DNA of 64,000 nt from Xiphophorus maculatus (lineage: Eukaryota; Chordata; Actinopteri; Cyprinodontiformes; Poeciliidae): contig NC_036460.1 in assembly GCF_002775205.1 (NCBI RefSeq), positions 1,425,056 through 1,489,055 on the forward strand, written 5' to 3'. A program made the translations under genes and the position numbers. Shown here piece after piece: positions 46,401 to 57,400 of the stretch. A model generated the notes under the pieces. It saw only the letters and a list, made by a program, of their open reading frames with translations, was not told the DNA's origin and ran no database searches. The stretch's first letter is position 1, and each line of letters opens with the position of its first letter.

Positions 46401-49179
46401 ACACACAGACACCACACCATCACCAAAATCTAATCATTCCTCTGCTGTTCACGGCTGGCAGGAGAATTTAAACTGCTATTCAGAATCCTTTCAGATCCCA
46501 AAAACTTAGATCCAGGTTTAGCTTATTTAGCATGGCGCGCATGTCCACTCGCATTTCAGGTCTGGATTTATAAATTGTACTGCTTTGAGTTTCTGAAATG
46601 GCATTGATGATTCTGTTGCATCATAATATGTTTTGTTGCTATATAAAAATATTAAATTATTTTTAAATGATCATTTTTATTGATAATAATAATAAATACC
46701 AGTTATAATACGCCGGTGTTGGTCCAGGTCATGACTCCATGCTGTTGCTAGTGCTGGTCAATATACATTTCAAGCAAGTTACTTAAAAAAGGACAAGTGA
46801 GATTTGCTCACCCAAGCCAGCTTTAAATTTGGCGAGTGAGCCAGGAGCCATGTTATGTGAAGAATTAAATAGGACCGTATAAAACAGATAAAAAAGAGGG
46901 TATAATAATTATAGCTTATTCCAGTGTCAATACAATGTATTTGCTCATTCACTCATGACTCCATGCCATTTATACTTCTGGTCAATGTAAAATACAAGCT
47001 AGTTACTCAGAAATATTTCATATTTGCGCATCAAGCCAGTGTTTCAATGCTTCAGCTTCTAAGACTATTTCATCTCCAAGAATGGACAATTTTCAAGCCA
47101 CACTTACTCCAGCAGTGGAGAAATGTATTTGACAACATCGATTTGATAACTTTTCAGAGACTTTATGTAAATCAAGTTCCAAACGAGTCTGTCAACAGCT
47201 TTCAGACTAGACTGCAAGACGCATGAAGCAGAAGGCTTCTTGTTTCGGCAGGAAGGTTCAGGCGTGGTGGCAGAAAAACAAAATCCGTCCTCCACAGATG
47301 GCAGGGGAGGGGACTCAGACGATGAAGGACGTTTCTCCTTGGGAGGCAGATTACGACCTGCTGGTCTGTGAGGGACTCTTCGGTGAATATCTGGAGATGG
47401 GTAACCAAAGCCTCTGTTTGCTCCAAAATAAAAGAATCCTCCATGACTGTGGGTTGTTTCTGAAATCTAGTGCTGCTCTTCTCAGTGCTTCAGTTTGGTT
47501 TCATCACCATCTTTGTGGCGGCGTGTCCTCTCGCTCCTCTCTTCGCTCTCATGAACAACTGGGTGGAAATCCGTTTGGACGCTCAGAAGTATGTTAGAGA
47601 ATACCGCCGCCCGGTTGTGGAGCGAGCTCAGGACATCGGCATCTGGTTTCACATCCTGCAGTTCATCTCACACATAGCCGTCATCAGCAACGTGAGTCTG
47701 ATCAGGAGCAGCTTTCCTGAGTGAGAGAAACAAATTAAACTTTTCCTAAATTTGTTTCCAGGCTTGTCTCATTGCCTTCACCTCGTCCTTTGTGCCTCGG
47801 CTGTACTACCGTTACACCAGAGACAGCACCCTGAGCGGCTTCGTTAACTTCACCCTGGCAACAGCCCCACTCAGCCACAACACCACCTGCAAGTAATGTC
47901 CTCAGTCCGCCTGTCCAATACTGTTGTCCTCCCAATGGCAGCAGTTTTGCACCTTAACATTGGTTTTGTTCAGGTATAGAGGTTACAGGGATGATAACGG
48001 TGAATATCTGCCGGAGTACTTTCACCTCATTGCTATACGACTCAGCTTCGTCGTCATCTTTGAGGTCAGTGTCTCTTACAGTTTCTAATAGTGCATCCAG
48101 ACCAAACACAACTTGAACGTCAGGGGCGTCTGGTTTACAACCTCGGTCTATGGTGGATGCGCGTCTAGGGGCATCGAAGTCTTGGACACCCTGGTGCTGC
48201 ACCTTTTGAAGTGTGTCTGGCAGCAAACGCTAGAGTTAGAAAATCGGAACTTTTGCAGGTGACCGCAGCGTGTCAACCCGTCATAGAGACTTGAGTTGGT
48301 GTCCTGGCAGGAGAAGAAGATCAGCAAGTTGTCAAACTGGGCTGAGACGTGCTAAAAGCAACCCTCATCAGCACGCAGCTCTGGTGAAACTCACCAAACT
48401 CAGAATGCCTCTGAATTATCTGGTGAACTCAGACATAGCGCAGAGAGGCATGATGATCAGTTTTTCCTGCTTTCAGAAAATAAAGCCAAGCCGCTCTCTC
48501 TATTTCCTTTGCCTTTGTACAAAGAGACTGAAAGAGAAAAACAACTTAAAGTCAAGAGGCTCCTCCCTTTCCACACTTTGCTCAGTTGCGATTCTAGGGC
48601 GATTTTGATGCTCAGTATCAAGGGTTTGACTTCAAAGTGTCCAATTTGAGGCGTTGGCTGCCTTGTTGACGTGTGAAACGTGTTCGGTCTGAATGCTCTA
48701 TTAGTGTCATGGACCTTCACTGGAGAAGCTTCTAGTTGAGAGAGAGCGCCATCAGAGGTGAGTGAAAGAAGATGATGTGTGTTTCACCATCTTTGTACCT
48801 CAGCATGTGGTCTTCTTCATCGGCCGACTGATTGACCTGACGGTTTCTAACATCCCAGAAGAGGTGGAGATTAAGATAAAGAGGGAGCACTACGTGGCGA
48901 AACAGGCGCTGGCTGAGAATAAGGTCCAATATTTAAGTCCTTGAAGTTTAGTTTGATCATAATTTCCTTTCGGTTAGGCCGTGTGTTTGGCAGGAATGGT
49001 TTTAGATACATTATCTTGTGTACCTCCAGGCTTTGGGGAAAGCCATGGTGCCAAATGATAAGGATGTTGGGTCAGGTCATTGTGGATCCAGAAGCCTAGT
49101 ACAATTCGATCCCTGCATTGCATTACCAACACATCTGATCACGATCCCAGAGAAAACGGATCCAGCTAGCGGCTGCTGA
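37450..49179 (+). CDS. ano7: Anoctamin-7, first tandem copy: exons 2-23, frame intact, first exon not found
   Basis: Exons: 37450-37501, 37764-37891, 38087-38194, 38266-38402, 38490-38547, 38954-39064, 39136-39301, 39906-39996, 40148-40244, 40747-40890, 40969-41106, 41181-41276, 41417-41519, 45023-45134, 45290-45344, 46294-46391, 47252-47400, 47486-47691, 47762-47892, 47974-48064, 48804-48923, 49030-49179. All phases join into 846 residues plus stop. DFVLVWEE opens the N-terminal dimerisation domain; [20 protein letters not shown] starts the ten-pass TMEM16 core. Words matching human ANO7: [49 protein letters not shown]. Calcium-site residues are kept: NNVHE, EYLE, EIRLD. Family role: Ca2+-regulated lipid scramblase or channel; ANO7's own activity is debated. 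Intron 14 is swollen to 3.5 kb by transposons. Confidence 0.93.
39346..39619. mobile_element. MITE (274 bp) in intron 8 of the first ano7 copy
   Basis: Inverted ends gcctcgtttcctctgagcgc and the reverse of ctctgtggaaacgaggc enclose 274 bp. In the second copy the flanks are joined without it (ggtccagattgtctttcccc near 59101-59120). Related right halves occur at about 45880-46050, 62580-62735 and at the window end. No clean target duplication was resolved; a hAT class is likely from the ends. Confidence 0.75.
41571..41740 (+). repeat. Left member of a pair of oppositely oriented repeats around the L2 insertion
   Basis: catccctactgaccgccaga and cctgacatcatctgtggctc here match, as reverse complements, segments at 44759-44791 and 44885-44915. 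The block order is not a simple mirror. It may be two opposite copies of one unknown element, possibly LTR-derived. Confidence 0.5.
41946..44106 (+). mobile_element. L2-like non-LTR retrotransposon, long but broken copy
   Basis: Lies in intron 14 of the first ano7 copy. The longest frame (42418-42894) carries reverse-transcriptase words: [25 protein letters not shown] (the usual Asp-rich motif shortened), [13 protein letters not shown] and the catalytic box YADDTQLY. Later words ([24 protein letters not shown]) are in other frames, so the gene is frameshifted, and a MITE interrupts it at 43060. The 3' end has the tail aaagcactttgaaatgcctt and (GATT)n at 44090-44106. The second copy lacks it (intron 14 is 326 bp there), so it inserted after the duplication or was lost from the other copy. 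Confidence 0.85.
43060..43283. mobile_element. hAT-type MITE (224 bp) nested in the L2 copy
   Basis: Inverted ends caggggtgggcactcctggt and its mirror at 43264-43283, with an exact 8-bp target duplication ATCTAGAG at 43052-43059 and 43284-43291. The inverted ends continue for over 40 bp with few mismatches. The insertion splits the LINE's reverse-transcriptase region and must be younger than it. Confidence 0.95.
44107..45022 (+). other. ano7: Distal part of intron 14, unassigned repeat
   Basis: Contains a 94-codon frame (44317-44601) of no recognised family and the reverse partners of the 41571-41740 repeat (44759-44791, 44885-44960). It returns to sequence shared with the second ano7 copy near 44985, just before exon 15. 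Confidence 0.5.
45437..45680 (+). mobile_element. Rex3-like LINE tail fragment (shared by both ano7 copies)
   Basis: Words gagacttcctgtggagggct, ggctttccaggcacatccta and gactctcggactgatccag follow the Rex3 C-terminal pattern. The same fragment sits at 62195-62400 in the second copy, so it predates the duplication. Confidence 0.6.
45720..46060. mobile_element. Decayed MITE segment (shared by both ano7 copies)
   Basis: Words gactcttactgggcatgcgg, ggaccgtaccattgtcctta and gaaacagacaaactagcgaa reappear at about 62420-62735 and, more diverged, at 63690-64000. The right end resembles the MITE at 39346-39619. Confidence 0.5.
46720..47060. repeat. Imperfect direct repeat, about 230-bp period
   Basis: The words catgactccatgc, ctggtcaat and caagc(a/t)agttact occur in the same order near 46728 and near 46957, inside intron 17 of the first ano7 copy. 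It is a decayed local duplication. Confidence 0.55.
48085..48704. mobile_element. Non-autonomous DNA transposon (620 bp) in intron 21
   Basis: Ends ctaatagtgcatccagacc (48085 on) and the mirror of ggtctgaatgctctattag (to 48704) form inverted repeats of about 25 bp with three mismatches. No target duplication was resolved. An internal frame (48270-48608) matches no recognised transposase. Confidence 0.65.
49030..49179 (+). CDS. ano7: ano7 first copy, terminal exon 23 (alternative end possible)
   Basis: After tacctccag this exon reads [12 protein letters not shown] and ends at TGA 49177-49179, joining exon 22 (...KQALAENK, donor gtccaa at 48924) in phase 0. If that weak donor is not used, translation continues VQYLSP to a TGA at 48942-48944. 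Human ANO7 also has a variable tail after AENE, so both ends are plausible. The 50-codon tail itself matches nothing I recognise. Confidence 0.6.
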   Translation, partial: ALGKAMVPNDKDVGSGHCGSRSLVQFDPCIALPTHLITIPEKTDPASGC

Positions 49180-49940
49180 CCTGAAGCCCGACTGCATCAG
49201 AACTGATGGCTGTGAGACCGGTTCCTGTGGAGGTTTTACAACCTGCAGAATGGGGCTCCTTCTGGATGTTTACTGGATTTATATACAATAATTTAGCTTT
49301 CCAACTTGTCATAGAACAGTGTGCCGATGAAGTATCTTCCTACCTTTACCTTCTGAAACCGGAAGACCTGTTAGATTTCTGAGTAACTCTCCTGAGAACC
49401 TCGACCGACCCAAAGCTTCTCAGGAACTTCCTCAGACAGAGAGGCTGGAAGTAGAACCACTTAAAATGGAAATGTGTTTTATTCTGCTGTTGGAGGGAAC
49501 TGAAGCTTATTCCAAGGTGTTTGTGATGTACCATCATATTTAGAAAAACTGACATCTCCAGCATTCTGGATGTGGCAACTTTAAATATTCTTGGCTTAGG
49601 CTATGAATGTTTGTGTTTTGGTCTCTTGCAGAGATGTAAATTAGTCTGCATTTGCAGCATTAGATTATTTCCATTTCTTCCCGCTGCTCAACTATTGGTC
49701 AATTAATGTAGATTTTTAAAAATATTTTAAATTTAGCTCATTAAAAGCAACACCAACTTGTCTTAGTGAGAAAAAGTAAATATTTACTGCAAAGTTCTGA
49801 ATGTTACATATTTATTTTATAGGTCAGATGTGATGTTATTTTTATTGTATTTTTGCTAATGCTTGATTAAAAATGAAATGTAATTGTTGCATGGGAAATT
49901 ATTCATTTTATTGTTACAATAAAGAAACCATTGATTTGAA
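49180..49940 (+). other. ano7: 3' UTR of the first ano7 copy with poly(A) signal
   Basis: The stretch after the stop ends at AATAAA 49918-49923, the first strong signal noticed. The end is inferred. Confidence 0.55.
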
Positions 49941-51377
49941 GGCTTGTTTCATTCAGGACATTTCAGTTCATGTTATTCACAATATGTCTGATTAGTTCAT
50001 AATAATTTGAACATAAAGGTCAAGATTTACTGAGCCCTCCTGAAAGGTAAGAGCCTCCCACATCAGGCAAGAACTGATATCAGAAACATTAACGATGTTC
50101 ATCATGAGTCCAGACAGAAACAGCTTGGTGTGAGACGCAGGTCAGCAAACCTCACATGAAGATCATAACCAGTCAAAGTGGGAGATGAACAGAAAAATCA
50201 AGAGTTCAGAGGAAATGGAAACGTTGTAGAAAATCTTTAGAGTCCTGCTTGCTTTGACTCCTGAACTGGTAACGTAGCTGCAGCAGATTGAAGACTAAAG
50301 CCTCTGACCTCTGACCTCTGACCTGAAGGCTTTGAGCTGCAGAAACATGATTAATATTCAGCGGTAAGCTGCAGTTCTTCTGAGGCGCCAGCAGGTGGCA
50401 GCATGTTGCCACCTGGTTCATTTTAGATCCTGAACTAAATATTTCACATCACTTGAATATGTCTTATATTAAAAAAACCTGCCATGATTTATAAAATAGT
50501 TTTAAATATGATGCTTATGCCATATTGTTGTTTTTTTAACACATTTTTTCTCGTTTTTGTTAGTATATAAAAGTTACTCACTGTACATCTGAAAACTGTC
50601 AGATTTGGATGTGGGCGGGGTTAGTGTGAATGGGGGGCGGGTTAGTGTAAAGGGGCGGAGCTTCACGGTCTGGGTTGCTGACCCAGACCGTTTCCACTCA
50701 GAGGAAACCAGACCGGTTGCTTGGTGGGTGAGCAACCTGAGGAAACTGATCCTTCATATCACTTTGACTCACTTTTAGTGTAAACAGGAAAATTATTTAT
50801 CATTTATTAAGACAGCAAAACATGAAATTGATTCAGGAAATTGTTTTTCTTGTAAATATTTATTCTTTTATAGTGATTAATCGCTATATACTTTTCAATG
50901 ATCAAGCAGTGATACAAGTTGAGATTTTATTAATTTTTGATTGTTTATTCAAGTCGTTCTTTTTTATTATTAAGCTGGAATTAAGGACAATCATTTTAAT
51001 TTGTTGGATTTTCTCTGATTCACACAGGATCAAAATGATACTACATGCGTTAATTAGTGGCTTCCATTTAAAATTAAATCTAAACAGCAACAGAACATTT
51101 AGACGGTTTCTGAATTTAAAACCACGACCTGAGCCGTTTTTGAATAAAAACCTCTGCGTGTTTCTGCTGAAGAATCAACGACTCCAGCATTTGAGCTGCG
51201 CTGAATTTACTGGGGAAAACGGTGCAAGTGTTCATTTAAACGGGTAAGACGCCCGAACAGCGCGACTCGGAACGACGGCAGACCTGGTGGAGAGAAAGAG
51301 GCGACAGGACGGGAGGTGAGAGTTAATGTGCGTGTTTGTGGGTTTCCACAGGAGGAGGAGGAGAAAGGTGAGCGAGG
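49941..51377 (+). promoter_or_regulatory. Spacer between the ano7 copies, probable upstream region of the second copy
   Basis: Holds GC-box-like words (gggcggggtt at about 50614, ggggcggag at about 50652) and a perfect 11-bp hairpin at 50665-50691, then an AT-rich part (50822-51090) whose long frame has no conserved content. A gtgaga word at 51315 and a tttccacag at 51343-51351 bracket only 37 bp, too short for an intron, so the 51351 acceptor would need a more distant untranslated exon. Confidence 0.4.
50665..50691. repeat. Perfect 11-bp inverted repeat with 5-nt loop
   Basis: acggtctgggt at 50665-50675 and acccagaccgt at 50681-50691 are exact reverse complements. It sits right after the GC-box-like words, 0.7 kb before the first coding exon of the second ano7 copy. 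Confidence 0.9.
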
Positions 51378-51467
51378 ATGAAGAGCAGAGGGGACAAGAT
51401 AGAGGACAGCAGCACCCTCATCGCCATGGAAACGACCTCTGAGATCAACTACGGCAGTACCACCAAG
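51378..51467 (+). CDS. ano7: ano7 second copy, first coding exon
   Basis: Ninety nucleotides from ATG to a gtatcc donor, phase 0, joining exon 2 (KAVTQDRNVF) directly. The words EDSSTLI and YGST align with human ANO7 near its internal methionine, which is why I take it as the true N-terminus. No similar exon was found before the first copy. Confidence 0.8.
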
Positions 51468-54400
51468 GTATCCGCTTTCCATTCACCACAGACGAGGAAA
51501 TTCAAACAGCATCCGGAAGCTGTAGTTCCTCCTGGTGTCCTGCTCGAGTCCCTGCTTTTTAAGTTGGACATTATTTCAGCTGAACTTAAGGTTTTTGTCA
51601 GACTAACACATCAGCTTCGTTCAGAAGGACGACGATTCATTCTCACTAAAACTGAAGAATCATTTGTCTCCGTGAGAAGCAGAACTTCTGGTTGCCTTAG
51701 TTTTGCCCCTGAGTTCTGATCAGTGATTATCGATTATCCTACCGAGATGCTAAATGTTCTTCCTGATTAGAAATTAAAGCTATTGCTGGAAGCTAATTCA
51801 TAACCCAGTGTAATGTTTTTACATTTCAGTGCTGTGGGGAAATTTAAACACAGGAAATGTTTAACTTGTGTTCAGCCTTTGGCAGGAAGTGAACCAGTAA
51901 ACCTATTTACAAATGTGCTCATAAGTTTACATACCCTGGTGGAATTTGGGATTTTTTGAAAATTTTTCAGCAAGTAGAATATAATAAAAACTTTATACAT
52001 AGTTCCTACAAGTCACAGAGGAGGGTTTAGTACTCAAAATGGTTCTCCAATAACTGTTGTATGTTGTTTATAAGTTAGACAGGGACGATGCTAGAGCTGG
52101 TTCAAACCTTGTGGCTTGTTTATTGTTGTCATAGCAACTCCATAGCAACTGTCAGAACTGTTAGTGCCTACCAAGATGGCTGTCAACTACAAAGTTGACG
52201 TCACATGAGAACTATGTATTGAAGAGGGAGTCTGCTGTTGTTCAAAATGGCCGTCGGTTTGGTGAATATCCCTCCCTACTGCAGACCTTACAGCTCTTCC
52301 CACCAGCTTGTCCAGAAGATTAAATTCCTGGTCTGTGAGCTGCTTTTGTAGTTGTCTTGTTTTCCTCATGACTCAGAAACCAGAAACGTCAGTGCAGGCC
52401 TGGATGAAAGATACAAGCGTCTGTCGGGAGCCCAGTAACTCGCTCAGCTGTTCACACTCGTTTGTGTCAACAGGAATGCACGATCTGTGGCCAAAAACAC
52501 CAGGGTATGTAAACTTTTGATCACACATTAGCTAGTTTCTGTTGTCCTTATCATTCAAAAAGAGCAAACGCAGTTGTTAGACAATAAACGGCTCGACCCA
52601 ACCACTAAGTGAAAGGAACAGTTTTGTGTTGTCCTTTACATTCTCTTGAAAAATGGCCAAAAGTCGAAATTAGAGAAATTAGACACCAGTGGTCCTGTGT
52701 TCACCGGGGTTAGAACCACAGCCACCAGGCGCCTCCACCCAAGAGTAGCTATGACTATTTTAATAGTTTAAATAATAAAACAAAAGACACTTTTTGGGAA
52801 ATGTAATTATTACACTAAAAATATAACCTAGTTCAGGTTGGAAGAGTCTAAGTATTGAAGTTTTTAAACTGGACAAATTAAAGATGCTCCAGGAAGTGAA
52901 AACTTAGGTGGAATCGCCCGAATTGGTAACTACAATCGGAAACCAACTTCAGTATAAAACAATGTTTCTTCTTGATGTCACAGCATACTCTCTAAAAAAA
53001 ACTCTCTTAAAAAACTCGTGTCAATGGATCCAACGTGTGTCGCTTACAAGTGTTCTACGTCAACCATTGTTCTTGATAAAGTTTCCTTTAAATAAAAAAG
53101 CACAAGTCGAGGGTGACCAACCTGGAGATGCTAGTTGTTAGCCTGACAGTTGACGTCCTCTCAGCCTCTCCAAAGTTTTCTGCTCTTCTCATCGGGCAGC
53201 GCCGGCCGCTCAGTTACCGGTGCCAGCCCACCAATCAGAGCAGTAGCTTCGGAATGGGCATATCCTCCTGCAACAACGAAGTAGTCACCGCTGGCTGCAC
53301 AGTAGTCTTAATTTTGACCATAACACCACAGCAGAGATGTTTCGCAACTTCTAGATGCATTCATGATCCAACACACTTGAATCAGACGAATGGTTAACGA
53401 CCAGGCCTCTGGAAAACTTGCTCACTCACCGAGGAGGTGATTCAGCTTTTCGGTTCAGGTGTGTTGGAGCAGGGATGGCGATTCAGTCACCCTGAATCGC
53501 ACCATCTCTCAGGTGTTGACTGCCAGTTAGACCCACAATGACGAACCTGTTACTGACTAAAAACTCTATTGGTTTTAGTTTTATGATTTAGTCAAAGCTT
53601 GGAATATCAAGAAAGTCTGAGATGCAAGTATCTAAAATGCAAAAATCAAACAAAGTTGAGCTCCGTACCTCCATTTCAGCCTTTGTTTCTGTTTGTAAAG
53701 ATTCATATGGTTAAAGTTCATCATTATAAGCATCGTGTGACCTCAGTAAAGCAGGATTAGCATAGCTTAGCATTAAGCTTGGAACTGGAGGAAAACTGGT
53801 TACTCAGAGACTTTCTCCTTCCTGCTGAGGAGCTGGGATCCAGCATGGCTGCAGCAGGAAACAGGACGTCTGTGTGAGGAAATGAGATCTTTGTTTTCTT
53901 CATCACTGACATGTCTGTCATCAGTATCATTACCAACGATAAAGACACAAAAATCAGAGTTCATGAGAACAGACCAAAATACACCATGATGAAAAGGAAT
54001 CAAATGAGATTTCTACACGTGAAAAGGGGATTAATGGTGAAATCAGCAGCATGCATCATGCTTATAATGCTATGAGCTAACTATTAAGGAGGGACAGATA
54101 AAGCCTTGAAGGGGGCAGATCACTTTAACAAGATTTGAAGTTGACTGTTGCCTGCTTAAATCCAACTCTAGTTCATTTGCCTAGAAAGTCTTCTTCGGTT
54201 GGGGAGGTGTGAACGTGTTATCAAACTCTGAAACAGACCAACAAAACAAACTCTGGTCTGCCTACAAACCTCAATGTGGGTTTGAACTCTGGTTCAGTTC
54301 GAATGCCTAGTGGACCGAAAACCTCTTCAAAAGTAGGAAGTGGCCTACAGTGCAGGGCATTCTGGGTAAATACAACCAAAACAAACATGCTAGCTTAGTG

Positions 54401-57400
54401 CTAGCGGGAGAAATAACTTGTGGTCTTTAACTAAAATCTGACGCCTCCATCTTGTTTCCATCTGGTGAAGAAGGAAGTTGCTCTCAGGGTCTTCAGAGGT
54501 TTTTGTGTCGTTTCCTTCAGTGGTTCTTGGTGCAGCACCCCCACAGGCCAGGAGGGGAACAGGTTGGTTTGACTCAGAACCACAGCAGCTGGAGGTGGAG
54601 CAGATGATGGTTCTGGTTCCAGTAGAACCGGACTATCAGCTGGTTGTTACATTCAGCAGTCCCTCCAGTTTTTCGCCATCCTGTGATTATGAGAAATTAA
54701 TGCTAAATCACCCGATTTGTTTTTTTTTTTTTTTTTGCGCTATTGCATGATTTTGAATTCATTGTAAATTTTTCACAAAAATTGTCATAAATAGTGGGTT
54801 TAAGTGACTGCTAACTCTCAGCTGCACTGCACTGCTGTCTCACACTTACTTGATGTCAGTGTATTGTCTGTGATCATTATGGCATGTATTAGAAAATGTA
54901 ATTTACAGAATATTCTTCTTGTTTTCCAGAAAGCAGTGACTCAGGACAGGAACGTGTTCAGCGACGGAAAGACTCGAATTGGTGAGACGGATTTTACTGA
55001 AGCACTTTACCAGAATTCATGTCAGGTATCATTTATTGGAAAAAAACTGAGAGATTAATTTCAGTATTAATGATTAAAATATTGTAAATCAGCTCACTGT
55101 TGAAATTCTACAGCTTTATGTTGCTAGTAAAACATTAACTTGTTCATAAAGAAGGAATTAGGAATATCTTTTTCCATCTGCATGAGTAAACGTTTGAGTG
55201 CTGTTTTCCGATTGGTCAGATTTTGTCCTGGTGTGGGAGGAGCTTCGGGGTGCTAATGAGAACGACACAGGTAATAGCGCCACCCAGAAAAAGTGGAGGG
55301 AACAGTTTCTGAGCAGACTGAGACAAGTAGGCCTGCTGCAGGAGCAGGTGAGCAAAACAAACACACCTGAGAGTGAAGTCAAACCCAAACAGAGCGACAT
55401 GTGAGTGAAACGGCTGCCTCTGATTGGCTGTGATGAGAAATGTGATGCCTGAATGTAAACAGTTCAAGAAACAGAAAGGCCATAAATGTTTGTAAAGAGA
55501 GGTAAACAGGTCCAAGCCCACATCATGAGGCCTCCACCACCGTGGCGGCGTTCTGTTTCTTGCTGTGCCAAACATTCACTTGTGCCTTTGTGTCCTGTAG
55601 AGTTTCTGTGGGTTTGGTGGGATCAGCATCGCTCAGATGGTTCTGTCCTGTTGTCCACAGAGGGTGGTCTCCCAGGTCAGGAGGAAGATCCACTTTGTCC
55701 TCCTCAGCGCCCCCTGGAATGTCCTCTGTTACTACGCTGAGGAGATCAGTCTCAGAGCGCCCCTCCAGGTAAAACCCTCCCAGGCAGCTGTCCTGCCTCT
55801 ACAGGACATCCTCTCAGCATGTCCTCCGTCCTCCTGCAGGTGGTCACCATTCCAATCACTAACTGGTCCGAAAGATTCCTGTCCAAGCTATCCCTCTCCA
55901 GTCCACTGTCCCAGAACGTCCCCAACCAACCACCTGACTACTACACCTGTCAGTTCAGGACCAACAAGCTGGAGAGGTCCGCAATGTCTCCGTCCTCAGT
56001 CTGGGACCAGACTAGTTTCTGCTGCAGCATCACCTGTCCTCTGTCTGCAGGTTCCTGGGAAGTGACAACAAAGAGACGTTCTTTAAGACCACCCAGAGAC
56101 ACAAAGTGGTGAGTTCAGGCCCTTTTTGTTTTTCGTGGGAAAAAAAATCCTCTTCTTTTAGTCAGATTTGAAAAATACAGCATTCCACCAAATTACCTTT
56201 AACACCTTCTCTAAGAAAGTGAGCAAAATGTTGCGTTTTGTATCATCATATGCAGATGATATTCAACTGAGCCTGAAGTTACTAGCAGGTTACCTTACTG
56301 TCTCATTCAGACGGTATTTCAGATCAAACCATCCACAGAATAAGTTAAATTCAGTCAGTACTGAGTCAGTGCTGTGGTTAACAGCACAGTTAACCACATT
56401 CAGAAAAGGCTAAAATCTGCATGTGAAAAACTGTAGGAGGAGCAACATGTCTAAAAGAGACAAAAGGTAAAGTAAGGTGATTTGATTGATATAGCACATT
56501 TTCAGCAACAAGGTAATTCAAAGTGCTTTGCATGAATTAGAAGGACATACAAACAAAATAACAAACCAAAGAAAAGAGCAAAAAAAGAAAAAGAATCTAG
56601 TAATGTTGATCCAAAGTATATAAACTATATACTCCTGTTCAGGATTGCTAGATAAGCATAAGTAAGTAAGTAAGTATCCTCTGGACTTGCTATGTACGCT
56701 CTGAATTTGTAAAAGTAATTAACTAAATATTCCTGTTCTGGACGGTGGTTTTGATCCAAAATGGCCAACTTTCTGTTTATTTTGGACCATGGCTCCAAGA
56801 GACTTTGTAGTTGGTTCTGACGTGACACATAGTGCCAAATTACATCATTCTATGTCAAAGCATGGTACGGGGCTGATTTAAAAAAAACAGATTTCCAGGG
56901 GGCGCTGTGGAGGAATTAAGCCACACCCACCAAAAACTGGACTGCATTCCTGTTGGGGGTAAAACAGAATCGATCAAGTTTGGTACAGCTCACCTTTGCT
57001 TTGTGAGTTACAGTGTTTGTTTTGGCGAGTATGCAAAGTTCAGTGCTTGGCTTCTCCCCCTAAACATACTCAAAAAGTTGAGATTTTGATAACCTTTTAT
57101 CCCCCATCCCTTAACTGCACACTGACCAAAAATGACGCTGATAGCTCAAAATCCCTACGAGGATTGTTAAAGTTCAAGTTGAGTAAGCAAGAAAAATGGC
57201 CAAAATTGCCTTGTGACCCAAAATAGCCGCCTTCCTGTATATTTTAGGGCAAATCCATAAGAGACTTTATTTTCTGGAGTTGGGGGGGCCTCTACCTATG
57301 TACCAAGTTTCAGATTTATGCAATGAACAGTTTGTCCTATCTCACTTTAGGGGGCGCTGTAGAGCCGCTTGGTCACAAATACTTTTGATTCTATAAAAAT

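Noticed and set aside
37450..49179. Assignment of the membrane protein to ANO5, ANO6 or ANO1
   Set aside because: [41 protein letters not shown] and the overall length and exon content agree with ANO7; the other anoctamins differ at these words.
50822..51247. 141-codon plus-strand frame rich in Ile, Leu and Phe
   Set aside because: The composition follows the AT-rich DNA; there is no family similarity and no splice or poly(A) context. Treated as chance.
51315..51351. A 37-bp intron in the 5' leader of the second ano7 copy
   Set aside because: It is shorter than functional vertebrate introns; the acceptor, if used, needs a more distant donor.
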